The position numbers were made by a program, and so were the translations under genes. From contig NZ_JRMP02000002.1 of NCBI RefSeq assembly GCF_000762875.2, forward strand, positions 124,001-188,000: DNA of 64,000 bases. The letters are read 5' to 3'. The stretch's first letter is position 1. The number at the start of each line of letters is the position of its first letter. The notes below the pieces were generated by a model. It did not search any database. It had not been told where the DNA came from and saw only the letters and a program-made list of their open reading frames with translations. The stretch is from Helicobacter saguini (lineage in GTDB: Bacteria > Campylobacterota > Campylobacteria > Campylobacterales > Helicobacteraceae). This document shows positions 9,254 to 18,200 of this stretch, in pieces.

Positions 9254-10501
9254 TCACCCAAAATGCTCTTTTTTTAATGGTGTGCCTGCTTTTAAGTTTT
9301 GAGCGAATTTTAAACCTAGTATAGAATCTAAAAGCAAAGGGCTTAAACCATTGCTGGGGCGGACTACGGCTATGTTTTCTAAGGTTAGAATTTCGCCTTT
9401 TTTTACATCTTTTGAGATAAAAAGAGAGCGCGCAAACTCGCGACCTTTTTTTGGTTTTTTAGATTCTATAATGTTTTTAGATTCTATCATATTAGAATCT
9501 TTTTTTTGTGACTTAGATTCTATAATTTTAGATTCTATAATTTCACTTGTATTTTTTTTAAAATTAATTCTAGATTCTATAACATTACTATTTTCATTAC
9601 TTTTAAAGCTAATAGTTTCAAAATCACTAGCTAGCTCACACACTTCACGCACGCTTTTTACCATCATATTAAGCTCATTAGAATCTAAACTAAATGCAGA
9701 ATCTACACCACCCAAATTTTTATCCAAAATAAAGTGCTTCTCAATCACACTAGCCCCGCAAATACTCGCAAATATCGGCACTGAAAGCCCTAGTGTGTGG
9801 TCGCTAATGCCAACTTTAATGTTATATTTTTGATAACTTTTTTTGATTTTAATTATATTTGAAAGATGGGCATCTTTAATTTTGGCTGGATATTGCGAAA
9901 TGCAGTAAAGTAGCGTAATACTCGGGCTATCACGCAATATTTCTAATGCAAAATCTATTTCGTCCAAAGTAGCCACGCCAAGTGAAATAATCACAGGCTT
10001 CCTAGTCGCCGCAATGGCGCGAAGTAGCGGTGTGTGCATAACTTCAAAGCTTGCGATTTTATAAATAGGGCAGTCAAATTTCTCCAAAAACTCGACTCCA
10101 CGCACGCTAAAAGGGCTACTAAACGCAACTAGATTCAAAGATTTTGCAAGCAAAAAAAGCCTCTCATGCCACTCCCAAGGCATTTGAGCGCCATCATACA
10201 AGTCCCATAAATACGCATTTTTCCACAGCCCATCCTTAATTCTAAAATACTCATTTTTGCAATTTAGCGTAAGGCATTCTGGCGTGTAGGTTTGAAATTT
10301 TATCGCATCAGCGCCACTTTTTGCGACCGCTTCCACACTTTTCAAAGCGATATTTAAGTCATTGTTGTGATTGCCACTTAGCTCGGCTATGATAAATACG
10401 GGGTTTATTTTTTTTATTTTAGCGTTTTTGTTAGAATCTTTTTTAGATTCCACGTTTTTTTTGCCCTTAGATTTTGTAATTTTTTTCATATTAGATTCCA
10501 T
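9254..10501 (-). CDS. pseI: Pseudaminic acid synthase (PseI/NeuB family)
   Basis: Condenses a 6-deoxy-AltdiNAc sugar with phosphoenolpyruvate to give pseudaminic acid, which decorates Helicobacter flagellins. The NeuB TIM-barrel (about residues 30-290) shows AELSGNHNNDLNIAL, GADAIKFQTYTPECLTL, FSSPFS, YKIASFE and ISDHTLG. A SAF (antifreeze-like) domain fills the last ~65 residues (SLFISKDVKKGE..). Between them, residues ~295-345 hold a repeat-encoded insertion (IESK, DSN units) that lengthens the protein to 415 aa from a usual ~340. The first ~30 residues are Lys/Asn/Ser-rich and also motif-derived. The start is uncertain: no good ribosome-binding site precedes 10501, and a Met lies at codon 5. 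No other pse gene is nearby. Confidence 0.92.
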   Translation of the reverse strand: MESNMKKITKSKGKKNVESKKDSNKNAKIKKINPVFIIAELSGNHNNDLNIALKSVEAVAKSGADAIKFQTYTPECLTLNCKNEYFRIKDGLWKNAYLWDLYDGAQMPWEWHERLFLLAKSLNLVAFSSPFSVRGVEFLEKFDCPIYKIASFEVMHTPLLRAIAATRKPVIISLGVATLDEIDFALEILRDSPSITLLYCISQYPAKIKDAHLSNIIKIKKSYQKYNIKVGISDHTLGLSVPIFASICGASVIEKHFILDKNLGGVDSAFSLDSNELNMMVKSVREVCELASDFETISFKSNENSNVIESRINFKKNTSEIIESKIIESKSQKKDSNMIESKNIIESKKPKKGREFARSLFISKDVKKGEILTLENIAVVRPSNGLSPLLLDSILGLKFAQNLKAGTPLKKEHFG

Positions 10502-10522
10502 ATTTTAAAACTTTTTTAATAT

Positions 10523-10528
10523 TATAAT
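10523..10528 (+). promoter_or_regulatory. -10 box (TATAAT) of the YggS-like gene
   Basis: Perfect TATAAT 22 bp before the ATG at 10550, in an AT-rich stretch, followed by an AAGGA ribosome-binding site. This fits the Helicobacter RpoD pattern, in which the -10 is conserved and the -35 is weak. Confidence 0.6.
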
Positions 10529-10549
10529 ACAAAAATTTTAAGGATTTTT

Positions 10550-11452
10550 ATGATAAAAGATAATCTTAGAAAAGTTCTAGAATCTATAACTATTTGCAAA
10601 GAAAAATATAATCTTAAGCAAAATATAAGGTTAGTCGCGGTTAGTAAATATAGTAATGTTAGTGAAATTTTTGACGCTTTTTTAGCGGGACAATTTGAGT
10701 TTGGCGAGAATAAAGTGCAAGATTTAGTTAGGAAATATGAAACTTTTAGTGGGGAAAAGTTAGGGGATAAATTTGAAAATAAAAAAAATTTTAAGGATAG
10801 TTTAAGTTTAGATTCTAATAATGTAGATGTTTCGCCAAAGGCTCAACATGACAAAGATTCTAAAGATTTTATAGAATCTAAAGAGAAATTAAAAAAAATA
10901 AAGTGGCATTTTATCGGGCATTTGCAAGAAAATAAAATCAATTCTTTACTGAATCTTAACATCGAGCTTTTGCATTCTTTGCATTCAATTAATCTTGCAA
11001 ATGCTTTGCAAAAGCGGCTTATAAAGCAAAATAAAAAAATAAAAGCCCTACTACAAGTTAATTCCGCAAATGAAGATTCTAAGCAAGGCTTTGAAGTTAG
11101 CAAAGTTATAGAATCTTATTTACAAATAAAAGAGACTTGCCCAAATATTCTATTAAATGGACTTATGTGTATGGGTGCAAATACAAATAATGTAACTTTA
11201 ATCGATAAAAGTTTCAATATTACTAATCAGCTTTTTGATGAAATTAGCAAGATAGAATCTAAAGATTCTAAAAACAACACGCCAGAAACTAATTTAGATT
11301 CTAAAAGCATAGATATTTCACAAACGCTTAATATGACAGATAAAATAGATTCTAACACTCTAACGCTATCAATGGGAATGAGTAGCGATTATGAAATCGC
11401 CCTTAAAAATGGTAGCAACTGCCTGCGCCTTGGCTCTATAATTTTTAAGTAA
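10550..11452 (+). CDS. YggS/PLPBP-family pyridoxal phosphate homeostasis protein with two repeat insertions
   Basis: Cytosolic PLP-binding protein of the alanine-racemase-like fold. PLP is held by the Lys in LVAVSKYS (K33). Other family blocks are FGENKVQD, WHFIGHLQENK, LLQVNSANE, LNGLMCMG, and the C-terminal LSMGMSSDYEIAL with CLRLGSIIF. The usual length is ~220 aa; this one is 300. Extra residues sit at ~70-108 and ~235-268, both outside conserved blocks and built from DSK/IESK units plus a REP-like cassette read as DVSPKAQHD and DISQTLNMTD. The core looks intact, so I expect a working protein with two disordered surface loops. Confidence 0.9.
   Translation: MIKDNLRKVLESITICKEKYNLKQNIRLVAVSKYSNVSEIFDAFLAGQFEFGENKVQDLVRKYETFSGEKLGDKFENKKNFKDSLSLDSNNVDVSPKAQHDKDSKDFIESKEKLKKIKWHFIGHLQENKINSLLNLNIELLHSLHSINLANALQKRLIKQNKKIKALLQVNSANEDSKQGFEVSKVIESYLQIKETCPNILLNGLMCMGANTNNVTLIDKSFNITNQLFDEISKIESKDSKNNTPETNLDSKSIDISQTLNMTDKIDSNTLTLSMGMSSDYEIALKNGSNCLRLGSIIFK
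10826..10852 (+). repeat. REP-like hairpin cassette, copy 1, in frame in the YggS-like gene
   Basis: GATGTTTCGC, a short loop, then GCTCAACATGAC; the arms ATGTT and AACAT can pair. It is read as DVSPKAQHD and followed directly by AAAGATTCTAAA (KDSK). Compare the copies at 11312 and 48100. Confidence 0.7.
11312..11337 (+). repeat. REP-like hairpin cassette, copy 2 (degenerate), in the same gene
   Basis: GATATTTCAC..GCTTAATATGAC, read DISQTLNMTD. The first arm changed from ATGTT to ATATT and the second from AACAT to AATAT, so pairing is kept by compensatory changes relative to copies 1 and 3. Confidence 0.6.
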
Positions 11453-11476
11453 CTGATAATTTGCAAGTTTTTTATG

Positions 11477-12028
11477 TTAAAAAAAATCCAATAAAGGTTT
11501 TTTAGCTTTTGAAATGTCGATGTGACAATATCCATTTGGATTTTTTTGTAAGTATTTTTGGTGATAGTTTTCGGCTTTGTAGAAATTTTGCAAGGGTGAA
11601 ACTTCGATGGCGACTTGCTTTCCATATAATTTATTAATCGTTTTTATAAAATTTTGTGCTTGTTTAAGAGAATTAGAATCTATTGTATAAATGCCACTGC
11701 GATATTGCGTGCCGATGTCATTGCCCTGCCGATTTATAGAAAAAGGGTCAATAATGCTAAGAAATCTTAACAAAATACTATCTTGCATGTCCGCAAAGCT
11801 TTTAATTTCACCCTTAGATTCTACAAAAAGCGGAATAATTTCATCATCAAAAATCACTTCTAAACACTCACTAGCCTGCGTTTCTCCACTGCAAACCTGC
11901 TCATAAGTAGGATTTGACACAATCGAATTTGCATAACCCACGCAAGTTTGAAAAACACCCTTAAGATTGTCAAAATAGCCCTGCACGCCCCAAAAGCATC
12001 CGCCGGCTAGATATATTGTAGATTCCAT
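11477..12028 (-). CDS. msrA: Peptide-methionine (S)-S-oxide reductase
   Basis: Repairs oxidised methionine in proteins. The catalytic motif GGCFWG holds the nucleophilic Cys11, followed by the family blocks VGYANSIVSNPTYEQVCSG, QGNDIGTQYRSGIY and ENYHQKYLQKNP. At 183 aa this is an MsrA domain only, with no fused MsrB. A GGAAAATT ribosome-binding site precedes the ATG. One or two motif-derived codons (VESK) sit in a loop. It converges on the YggS-like gene and lies downstream of leuB on the same strand with a 44-bp gap. Confidence 0.95.
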   Translation of the reverse strand: MESTIYLAGGCFWGVQGYFDNLKGVFQTCVGYANSIVSNPTYEQVCSGETQASECLEVIFDDEIIPLFVESKGEIKSFADMQDSILLRFLSIIDPFSINRQGNDIGTQYRSGIYTIDSNSLKQAQNFIKTINKLYGKQVAIEVSPLQNFYKAENYHQKYLQKNPNGYCHIDISKAKKPLLDFF

Positions 12029-12072
12029 AATTTTCCTTATACTTTTATTATATATTTCATAACTTTTAGAAT

Positions 12073-13152
12073 CTATCCTTTCAGGATTCTATCCGCCACA
12101 AGGTCGCCGATTTCCCTACATCCTAGAATCTCTTTTGCACCAAAACTCGCTATATCGCGACTTCTCACGCCCTCATTCAAAATAGATTCTATACATTTAC
12201 GAATATCAAGGGCAATCTCAAATTCCTTAAAACTAATCTCAAACATCATCGCCACGCTTAAGATACTTGCCATAGGATTCGCCAAATTCTGCCCTGCAAT
12301 ATCAGGTGCACTGCCATGAATTGGCTCATATAGCGCGAACTTTTCGCCCACACTAGCACTAGGCAAAAGCCCGATAGAGCCTGTTAGCTGGCTAGCCTCA
12401 TCGCTCAAAATATCGCCAAACAGGTTATTTGTAAGTATCACATCAAAGCCCTTTGGATTGCGGATAAGCTGCATGCTGGCGTTATCGACATACTGATAGG
12501 ATAGCGAAACATCGGCGTATTGCCGCGCCACCTCGCTAACAACCTCACGCCACAGACGGCTAACTTCTAGCACATTTGCCTTATCGACCACGCAGACACT
12601 TTTGCGGCGATTTTGCGCGAGTTTAAAGGCGTAGTGGGCTATGCGGCGGATTTCACTCTCGGTATAAACCATCGTGTTAAAGCCCACACGTTCGCCATTT
12701 CGCACCTCAATGCCACGCGGCTTACCAAAATAAATCCCACTAATTAGCTCCCGCACGACCACCAAATCCACGCCTTTTATCACTTCACTTTTAAGGCTAC
12801 TCGCATCAATCAAAGCGTCAAAAACAAAGGCAGGGCGGACATTCGCATACACTTGCAAGCTCTCACGCAATCGCAGCAAACCTTTTTCAGGGCTATCATT
12901 TTCCAAATTCTCCCACTTAGGACCACCGATAGCACCAAATAGCACGGCATCCGCACTTTTGCAGCCTTTTATTGTCTCATCTGGCAGGGAGTTTCCCACT
13001 TTGTCAATGGCAATTCCGCCGACTAAAAATTCCTGCGTTTGTATTTTCAAATCATATTTTTTGCTTATAGAATCTAGCACTTTTAAACTCTGCTCTGTGA
13101 CCTCTACGCCTATCCCATCGCCCTTTAGCACGGCTATGTTGTATGTTTTCAT
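12073..13152 (-). CDS. leuB: 3-isopropylmalate dehydrogenase
   Basis: NAD-dependent oxidative decarboxylase of leucine biosynthesis. The N-terminus IAVLKGDGIGVEVTEQ, the arginine-rich substrate loop (LLRLRESLQVYANVRPA), VVVRELISGIYFG and the metal-binding NLFGDILSDEASQLTGSIG define the family. The length, 359 aa, is standard and the coding sequence is nearly motif-free. An AAGGACAAAG ribosome-binding site supports the ATG. leuA, leuC and leuD, usually in the same operon, are not in the window. Confidence 0.97.
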   Translation of the reverse strand: MKTYNIAVLKGDGIGVEVTEQSLKVLDSISKKYDLKIQTQEFLVGGIAIDKVGNSLPDETIKGCKSADAVLFGAIGGPKWENLENDSPEKGLLRLRESLQVYANVRPAFVFDALIDASSLKSEVIKGVDLVVVRELISGIYFGKPRGIEVRNGERVGFNTMVYTESEIRRIAHYAFKLAQNRRKSVCVVDKANVLEVSRLWREVVSEVARQYADVSLSYQYVDNASMQLIRNPKGFDVILTNNLFGDILSDEASQLTGSIGLLPSASVGEKFALYEPIHGSAPDIAGQNLANPMASILSVAMMFEISFKEFEIALDIRKCIESILNEGVRSRDIASFGAKEILGCREIGDLVADRILKG

Positions 13153-13243
13153 CTTTGTCCTTTTGTGTTTGTGGAATTTAAGAATGATATTCGCACATTT
13201 CGCTTAATATCACTAAAATATTTAAAAAAATCGATATTTCTAT

Positions 13244-13462
13244 CTATTCCACATGCACCGCATTCATTTTGTAGAAAAAATCATCAAAACTGCATATCTT
13301 AAAAGTCATACCATCATAAGAATACAGCACCTTGCCTGTGATGACATCCACGTGAGCGCTAACCCACGCATTAGTATCTCGCAGAAAATAATCTTTTTTT
13401 GGATTTTTACGAATTTCTTGCGCTTCATAAGATTCGCCACTTAACACTCTATGATGTCTCAT
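13244..13462 (-). CDS. Small conserved-looking hypothetical protein
   Basis: 72 residues, soluble, with no signal peptide. A very good ribosome-binding site (AAAAGGAGCGGAG) precedes the ATG, which is the main support for a real gene. Residues ~30-60 (AWVSAHVDVITGKVLYSYDG) look like a small beta sheet. It lies 42 bp downstream of the cold-shock-domain gene on the same strand and is probably co-transcribed with it. Short frames on the opposite strand lack ribosome-binding sites. Function unknown. Confidence 0.65.
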   Translation of the reverse strand: MRHHRVLSGESYEAQEIRKNPKKDYFLRDTNAWVSAHVDVITGKVLYSYDGMTFKICSFDDFFYKMNAVHVE

Positions 13463-13503
13463 CTCCGCTCCTTTTATAAGATAAAATTCCTTAAGACAAA
13501 ATC

Positions 13504-14973
13504 CTACTCTTTCATATTTGCGATTTGGTCTTTTGGGATTATGATGATTTTTGGGTCTTTGTTGTATTTTGACTCTTTTGTGTCATTTAGTAGGCGTTGC
13601 AGGGCGTTTCTATCTAGGTTAGTTGGGTCGATGTAAATCTCTTCAAACTTTTCTTTATTAACCGCCACGAAAAACTGCGAATCGCGTTTTGCAATCACCA
13701 CATTATTATTCTTACTGCGACTCATAATATCGATTTTGACCGTGATTTCAACCTTTAGCTGATTAGTTAAAATTAGGAATTTTTTGACATATTTCACTTG
13801 ATGATTCATATAATATTTATACATCGCTTGCTCATTGCTAGCAGAAATCTTATTTTTATCAAGCTTTTTAACCGTCTGCCCCAAAAAAGTCATCATACAA
13901 TATGGCTCATTTATGTTGTGTTTAAAAAAAACATTGCGGATGGACACGGACTTCATACCCATTTCCCATATTTGATTATCAAGCTGTGTAGCGGTCACAT
14001 TTAGCGCCTCTTCGGTCTTTTCACGCAGTGTATTCATCGTTTTGCGGAAAACGGCTTCAAAGATTTTCAAGTTTTTTTCCGCGAAAGTCTTGCAAAGATT
14101 CTCTAAATTTTCTAACGCCTTTTGCAGTGTTTGCACCTCTTCGTGCGCCTTATCCGTGTTTGCCCTTATGCGCGCGATTTTCTCTTTCAGCTCCCCCTCA
14201 TCGCCCCTTTTTGCATCAAGTCGCGTTCTTAGCACTTTTAGCTCGTGACTGCTAACGCGGATTTTATTTTGCAGCTGCAAAACACGCTCTTTTATCCCAT
14301 TTGCCGCGCGCACCGCCCCCTTGTAATTAAACTGATACTCAAGGAAAATCTCCTCATACACGCGCTCTGGATTTACCTCATTTTTGGAGAAAAAATTGTG
14401 CGAATACTCTAACGCGCCAAGTCGGGATTGAAACTCCGCAAACATATCAATCGTCAATTTCCTATCGCTAAAAATAAGGTGGTCTAAGGCTTTGCTTAAA
14501 AATCGCTTACAGATTCCATAATTTATAAGCGGCGAAATCGCGGCTACATCGACTTCCTTAAGGAAATCCACGCTCCGCAATTCTAGGGCAAAATACTCCT
14601 TAATACAATCCTGCACGCTACGCGTAATCTCAATGCTTTGCAACTTCAAATAATTCGTCTGGGCGAAAACCTTTTGAATCTCCTTTTGCCGCAGCTCAAT
14701 TTCTTTGTTTTTAAGCTCCTCATCAGTGTTACTTTTCCAAAAGTCAATCTCGCGAATTAACGCATCCGGCGGGAAATCCTGATACTTTGACGCGTGTGCA
14801 TCAGTCACCAAAACGCCGCTATCATTCGTCCTAAACTCGACATACATACCAACAGCGGGGCGATTTCGCCCATCATGCCAACTCTCTTTTTTCAGCTCAA
14901 AAATCTTTTTTGAAGCGTTCATAATGACGCCAGAGCCTGTCGTAGCGGTATATCGCGTTATTTTTCCGTGCAT
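13504..14973 (-). CDS. Cold-shock-like domain fused to a long coiled coil and an uncharacterised C-terminal domain
   Basis: 489 residues. Residues 1-55 (MHGKITRYTATTGSGVIMN.. through VGMYVEFRTN) resemble a cold-shock/S1-like OB fold. Helical regions span ~75-340, with heptad coiled coil at 250-320 (LQNKIRV..KALENLENL). A mixed alpha/beta region covers ~345-489 and ends KIIIIPKDQIANMKE. The OB fold suggests nucleic-acid binding; the C-terminal part is unassigned. AGGAGAAAATT precedes the ATG. The coding sequence is almost free of AGAWTCT motifs, which suggests it is under normal constraint. Confidence 0.75.
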   Translation of the reverse strand: MHGKITRYTATTGSGVIMNASKKIFELKKESWHDGRNRPAVGMYVEFRTNDSGVLVTDAHASKYQDFPPDALIREIDFWKSNTDEELKNKEIELRQKEIQKVFAQTNYLKLQSIEITRSVQDCIKEYFALELRSVDFLKEVDVAAISPLINYGICKRFLSKALDHLIFSDRKLTIDMFAEFQSRLGALEYSHNFFSKNEVNPERVYEEIFLEYQFNYKGAVRAANGIKERVLQLQNKIRVSSHELKVLRTRLDAKRGDEGELKEKIARIRANTDKAHEEVQTLQKALENLENLCKTFAEKNLKIFEAVFRKTMNTLREKTEEALNVTATQLDNQIWEMGMKSVSIRNVFFKHNINEPYCMMTFLGQTVKKLDKNKISASNEQAMYKYYMNHQVKYVKKFLILTNQLKVEITVKIDIMSRSKNNNVVIAKRDSQFFVAVNKEKFEEIYIDPTNLDRNALQRLLNDTKESKYNKDPKIIIIPKDQIANMKE

Positions 14974-15132
14974 AATTTTCTCCTAAATTCCCTTACTTTT
15001 TTGCGTTTTAGAATCTTTTTTGCGACTTAGAATCTTTTTGCGATTTAAGATTCTAAACAAGATTTTAACAAAAGTAAAAAGCTAATGATACTTAAAAAAA
15101 GCTAAAAACATTTAATAATCGTAAATTTTTGT

Positions 15133-15138
15133 TATAAT
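15133..15138 (+). promoter_or_regulatory. -10 box (TATAAT) upstream of ftsK
   Basis: TTGTTATAATTTTAG lies ~90 bp before the probable ftsK start. It is the only perfect -10 in the 250-bp divergent region between the cold-shock-domain gene and ftsK. Confidence 0.55.
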
Positions 15139-15227
15139 TTTAGCAAAAAAGAAACATTTTTTAAGATTTTTTTAAATTTGCGGGCGTTTAGATTCTATAT
15201 TTACACAAGATTTGAAAAGGATTTCAC

Positions 15228-18200
15228 ATAAAAAAGGCGTATTTTTTTGTATTTTTGAGTGCGGTGATTTTATTTTTGTGGATTGCCACGATTTTTGGCT
15301 ATGTAAGTCCTGAAAGGCTGAATGCTGCGGCACTTGGCGGTGAAAATCTTAGCAATAGATTCTTTAAAATAGGCAGTTTCGGTAGTGAATTTGCGAATTT
15401 CAATGTAGGGCTTTTTGGCTATTTAGCGTATATTTACCTGCCGCTTTTGCTAATTGTGGTGTATAGATTCTATGATGATACAAGCTATAGTTTTAGAAAA
15501 GTTAGGCTAACTTTTGGGTATATTTTGTTATTTATTTCATTACTTATTTTTCAGGCTTTGCTTTTTAAAGTTGGCTTTTTTGGAACTTTTATATGCGATT
15601 TGTTAGAGCCATTTATAAAAATTTATGGCGTTTTTGCTTTGGCATTTTTGGGCGTAATAGTTTCACTTTTTCTAATTTCTCAAAAGGAAATGTTATATAT
15701 TTTGCAATATTTAGGAGGCACAAATAAAATGTTTAAAAATTCTTTAGGCACTTTTCTAAAAGAAGCTGGTAAAAAGCTAAAAGATATTTATGTGGATTTT
15801 AATATGGACTACTTGCAGCGCGCGAATAAAAAAATGCTAAACCTGCAGTATAGCGAGATTGTAACGATGCCAAAGAGCAAATATACCTTTGAGTGCGAAC
15901 TTGTCGAGCCGCCACTTGATAGCTTTGCTAAAATGCCAAAAGGGGCGGAAAATACGGCGTTTGAGACTGATTTGTCTTCTAATTTGAATGCGGATGTAAA
16001 TATAGAATCTAAAGTTATAAATAATGAAACTTTTGAGCCTAAAAATTCTAGCGAGTTAGAATCTAATTTGCAAGATTCTAATAAGTTAGAAAATTTGGAT
16101 AAAAATGCTACTTTAGATTCTACAATTAATAATGCTTTAGAATCTAGCCTTATAAAACTTAAAACTAATAGTGTAAAAAGTTCTAGCCAAAATTCACATA
16201 TTGATATTACAAAAATTAGCTATTTAAATGATAATTTTAGGCATATTTCGCCCAAAAATGAGAGCGAAAATGAGGATGTTTTACAAAGATTTCAAAAGGC
16301 AAATACACATATAAAGCTAAGTAGTGATGATAACTTTGCGTTTAGCGAAACTAAAGAAAATGTAACTATTAAGCTAAAAGATTCTAAAAATCATAATGTG
16401 TTAGAATCTTTTGTTAGCCCTAAAAGCTTGGCGATAAAAGAGGAGTGGTTAAGGCAGGATACTCCAAAGACAAATAATGAGCATAGTAGTAATATTACTA
16501 TTAAAAAAGTTAGTAAAAATGAAACTTTAGAATCTAATAATATGGAAAATCTACAAAAAGAAGTGAATAATCAAATAAATCTAATTAAAAAAGAAGAAAG
16601 TTCTATTTTAACTAACAATTTAGAAAGCAATGATGGCTTAAAAATCACTCTTAAAACAAAAGATGGAAGTAAGGTGAGTGAGAAAAAAGATTTTATTGCT
16701 GAATTAAGAGAAAACAGCACGGAATTTATAAAGCCTGTGGTACGTGAAAACTTTGAAAATATAGAGCAAAACAATAAAGAAAATTCTAATATTTATAATA
16801 TAGAATCTAATATAGAATCTAGTGAAAATAGAGCAAAAATTATTGAAAATAAAAAAATAAAATTAAGCAATATGCCACTTGAATCAAGCTATAAAGTTAT
16901 GAATATGGATTTTACTAGAGAAAATGATAAAGTAGATTCTATAAAAGAAACTCCAAATAATGATAGTATTTTACAAGAAAAGTTAGAAAATATAGAATCT
17001 AATTCTAATTTGCAAGCGTCGCAAGAAAATTTTACGCAAAGCCCTAGCGATGTAGCTAATTCTTGTCCTATAAATATTGTGGAAAATGCCGCGCCAAGCG
17101 AGGTTTTGATACAAGAGATTACTAAGCCGCAACTAGATTCTATAAAACCGCAACTAGATTCTATAACGCCGCAATTTGAAGAGATTGAGCAAGAAATTAT
17201 CATTATGCCACTCAATAATATTGACAATATAGAATCTAAAAAAGTTAGTAATTTTGAAACTTTTAAAGATTCTAATAATATTGAAATTATTGAAATTCCT
17301 AATATTTTAAGCGAAGATTCTAATAATTTAGATTCTAAGCAAAAAGTTATAGAATCTAGTTTTAATAACAATATAAAGTTAGAAAATATAGAATCTAAAG
17401 AAGATTCTAAAGATATTAATATTTGGCAAAAGATAGAAAATGAAACGAATTTGCAAGATTGCATAAAAACAGATTCCATAAAAACAGATTCTATAAATTT
17501 AGATTCTAAAGATTCACAAACTATGCAAACCACGCAAGATTCTATACAAATAAAGCCCACACAATCCACGCAAATAAACCAAGATTCTACACCATCGCAA
17601 ACTACTCAAACCACGCACGCAACGCAAGATTCCATATCAACAAAGCAAACTCAAATCATACAAGATTCTAAAAAAACAGATTCTACAAATCCACAACCAA
17701 CACAACCTAGCTTTTATCTCCCAAATGAAATTCCAACAATGCCTATTTTTAATAACTTAGAATCTAAAAATATTACAGATTCTATAACTTTTAAAACTTA
17801 TCCAACTTTTCCAAATCTAGATTCTATAAACAAAACGCAAACACCGCAACCAACGCAAGTTAAAACGCAAAACAGCACTAATAATATAGAATCTAATAAA
17901 GAAAATATTACAGATTCTATAACTTTAAGCCTAAAAGATTCTATAAATCAAAACACACAACCCCAAAATATAGAATCTACAACGCAAGATTCCACCATTA
18001 TAAAAATAAAAGATACTAACCACGAAAACACACCACAAATTAGAATCAAACCCCAAGAAACCACAACAACGATAAATCCGCAAGAAAGCCAAATAACAAT
18101 AAAACCCCAAGAACCACTAGAAACATTAAACAAAACAACCACAATAAACACAATAAACATAAAACCCAAAGAACCCCAAAAAATTACAGATTCCATAATA

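Noticed and set aside
9351-9833. 160-codon plus-strand frame inside pseI
   Set aside because: Antisense shadow of a conserved enzyme. Its LDSII-type repeats are the motif read from the other side.
16889-17569. 226-codon open frame on the minus strand inside ftsK
   Set aside because: It is the complement of the DSK/IESK field, with products such as LESKFIESV that mirror the sense repeats. No ribosome-binding site or conserved fold.
15990-18195. CRISPR-like array
   Set aside because: Repeat units are 7-9 bp, spacing is irregular, orientation alternates and the field is a single open coding frame. No cas gene is nearby.
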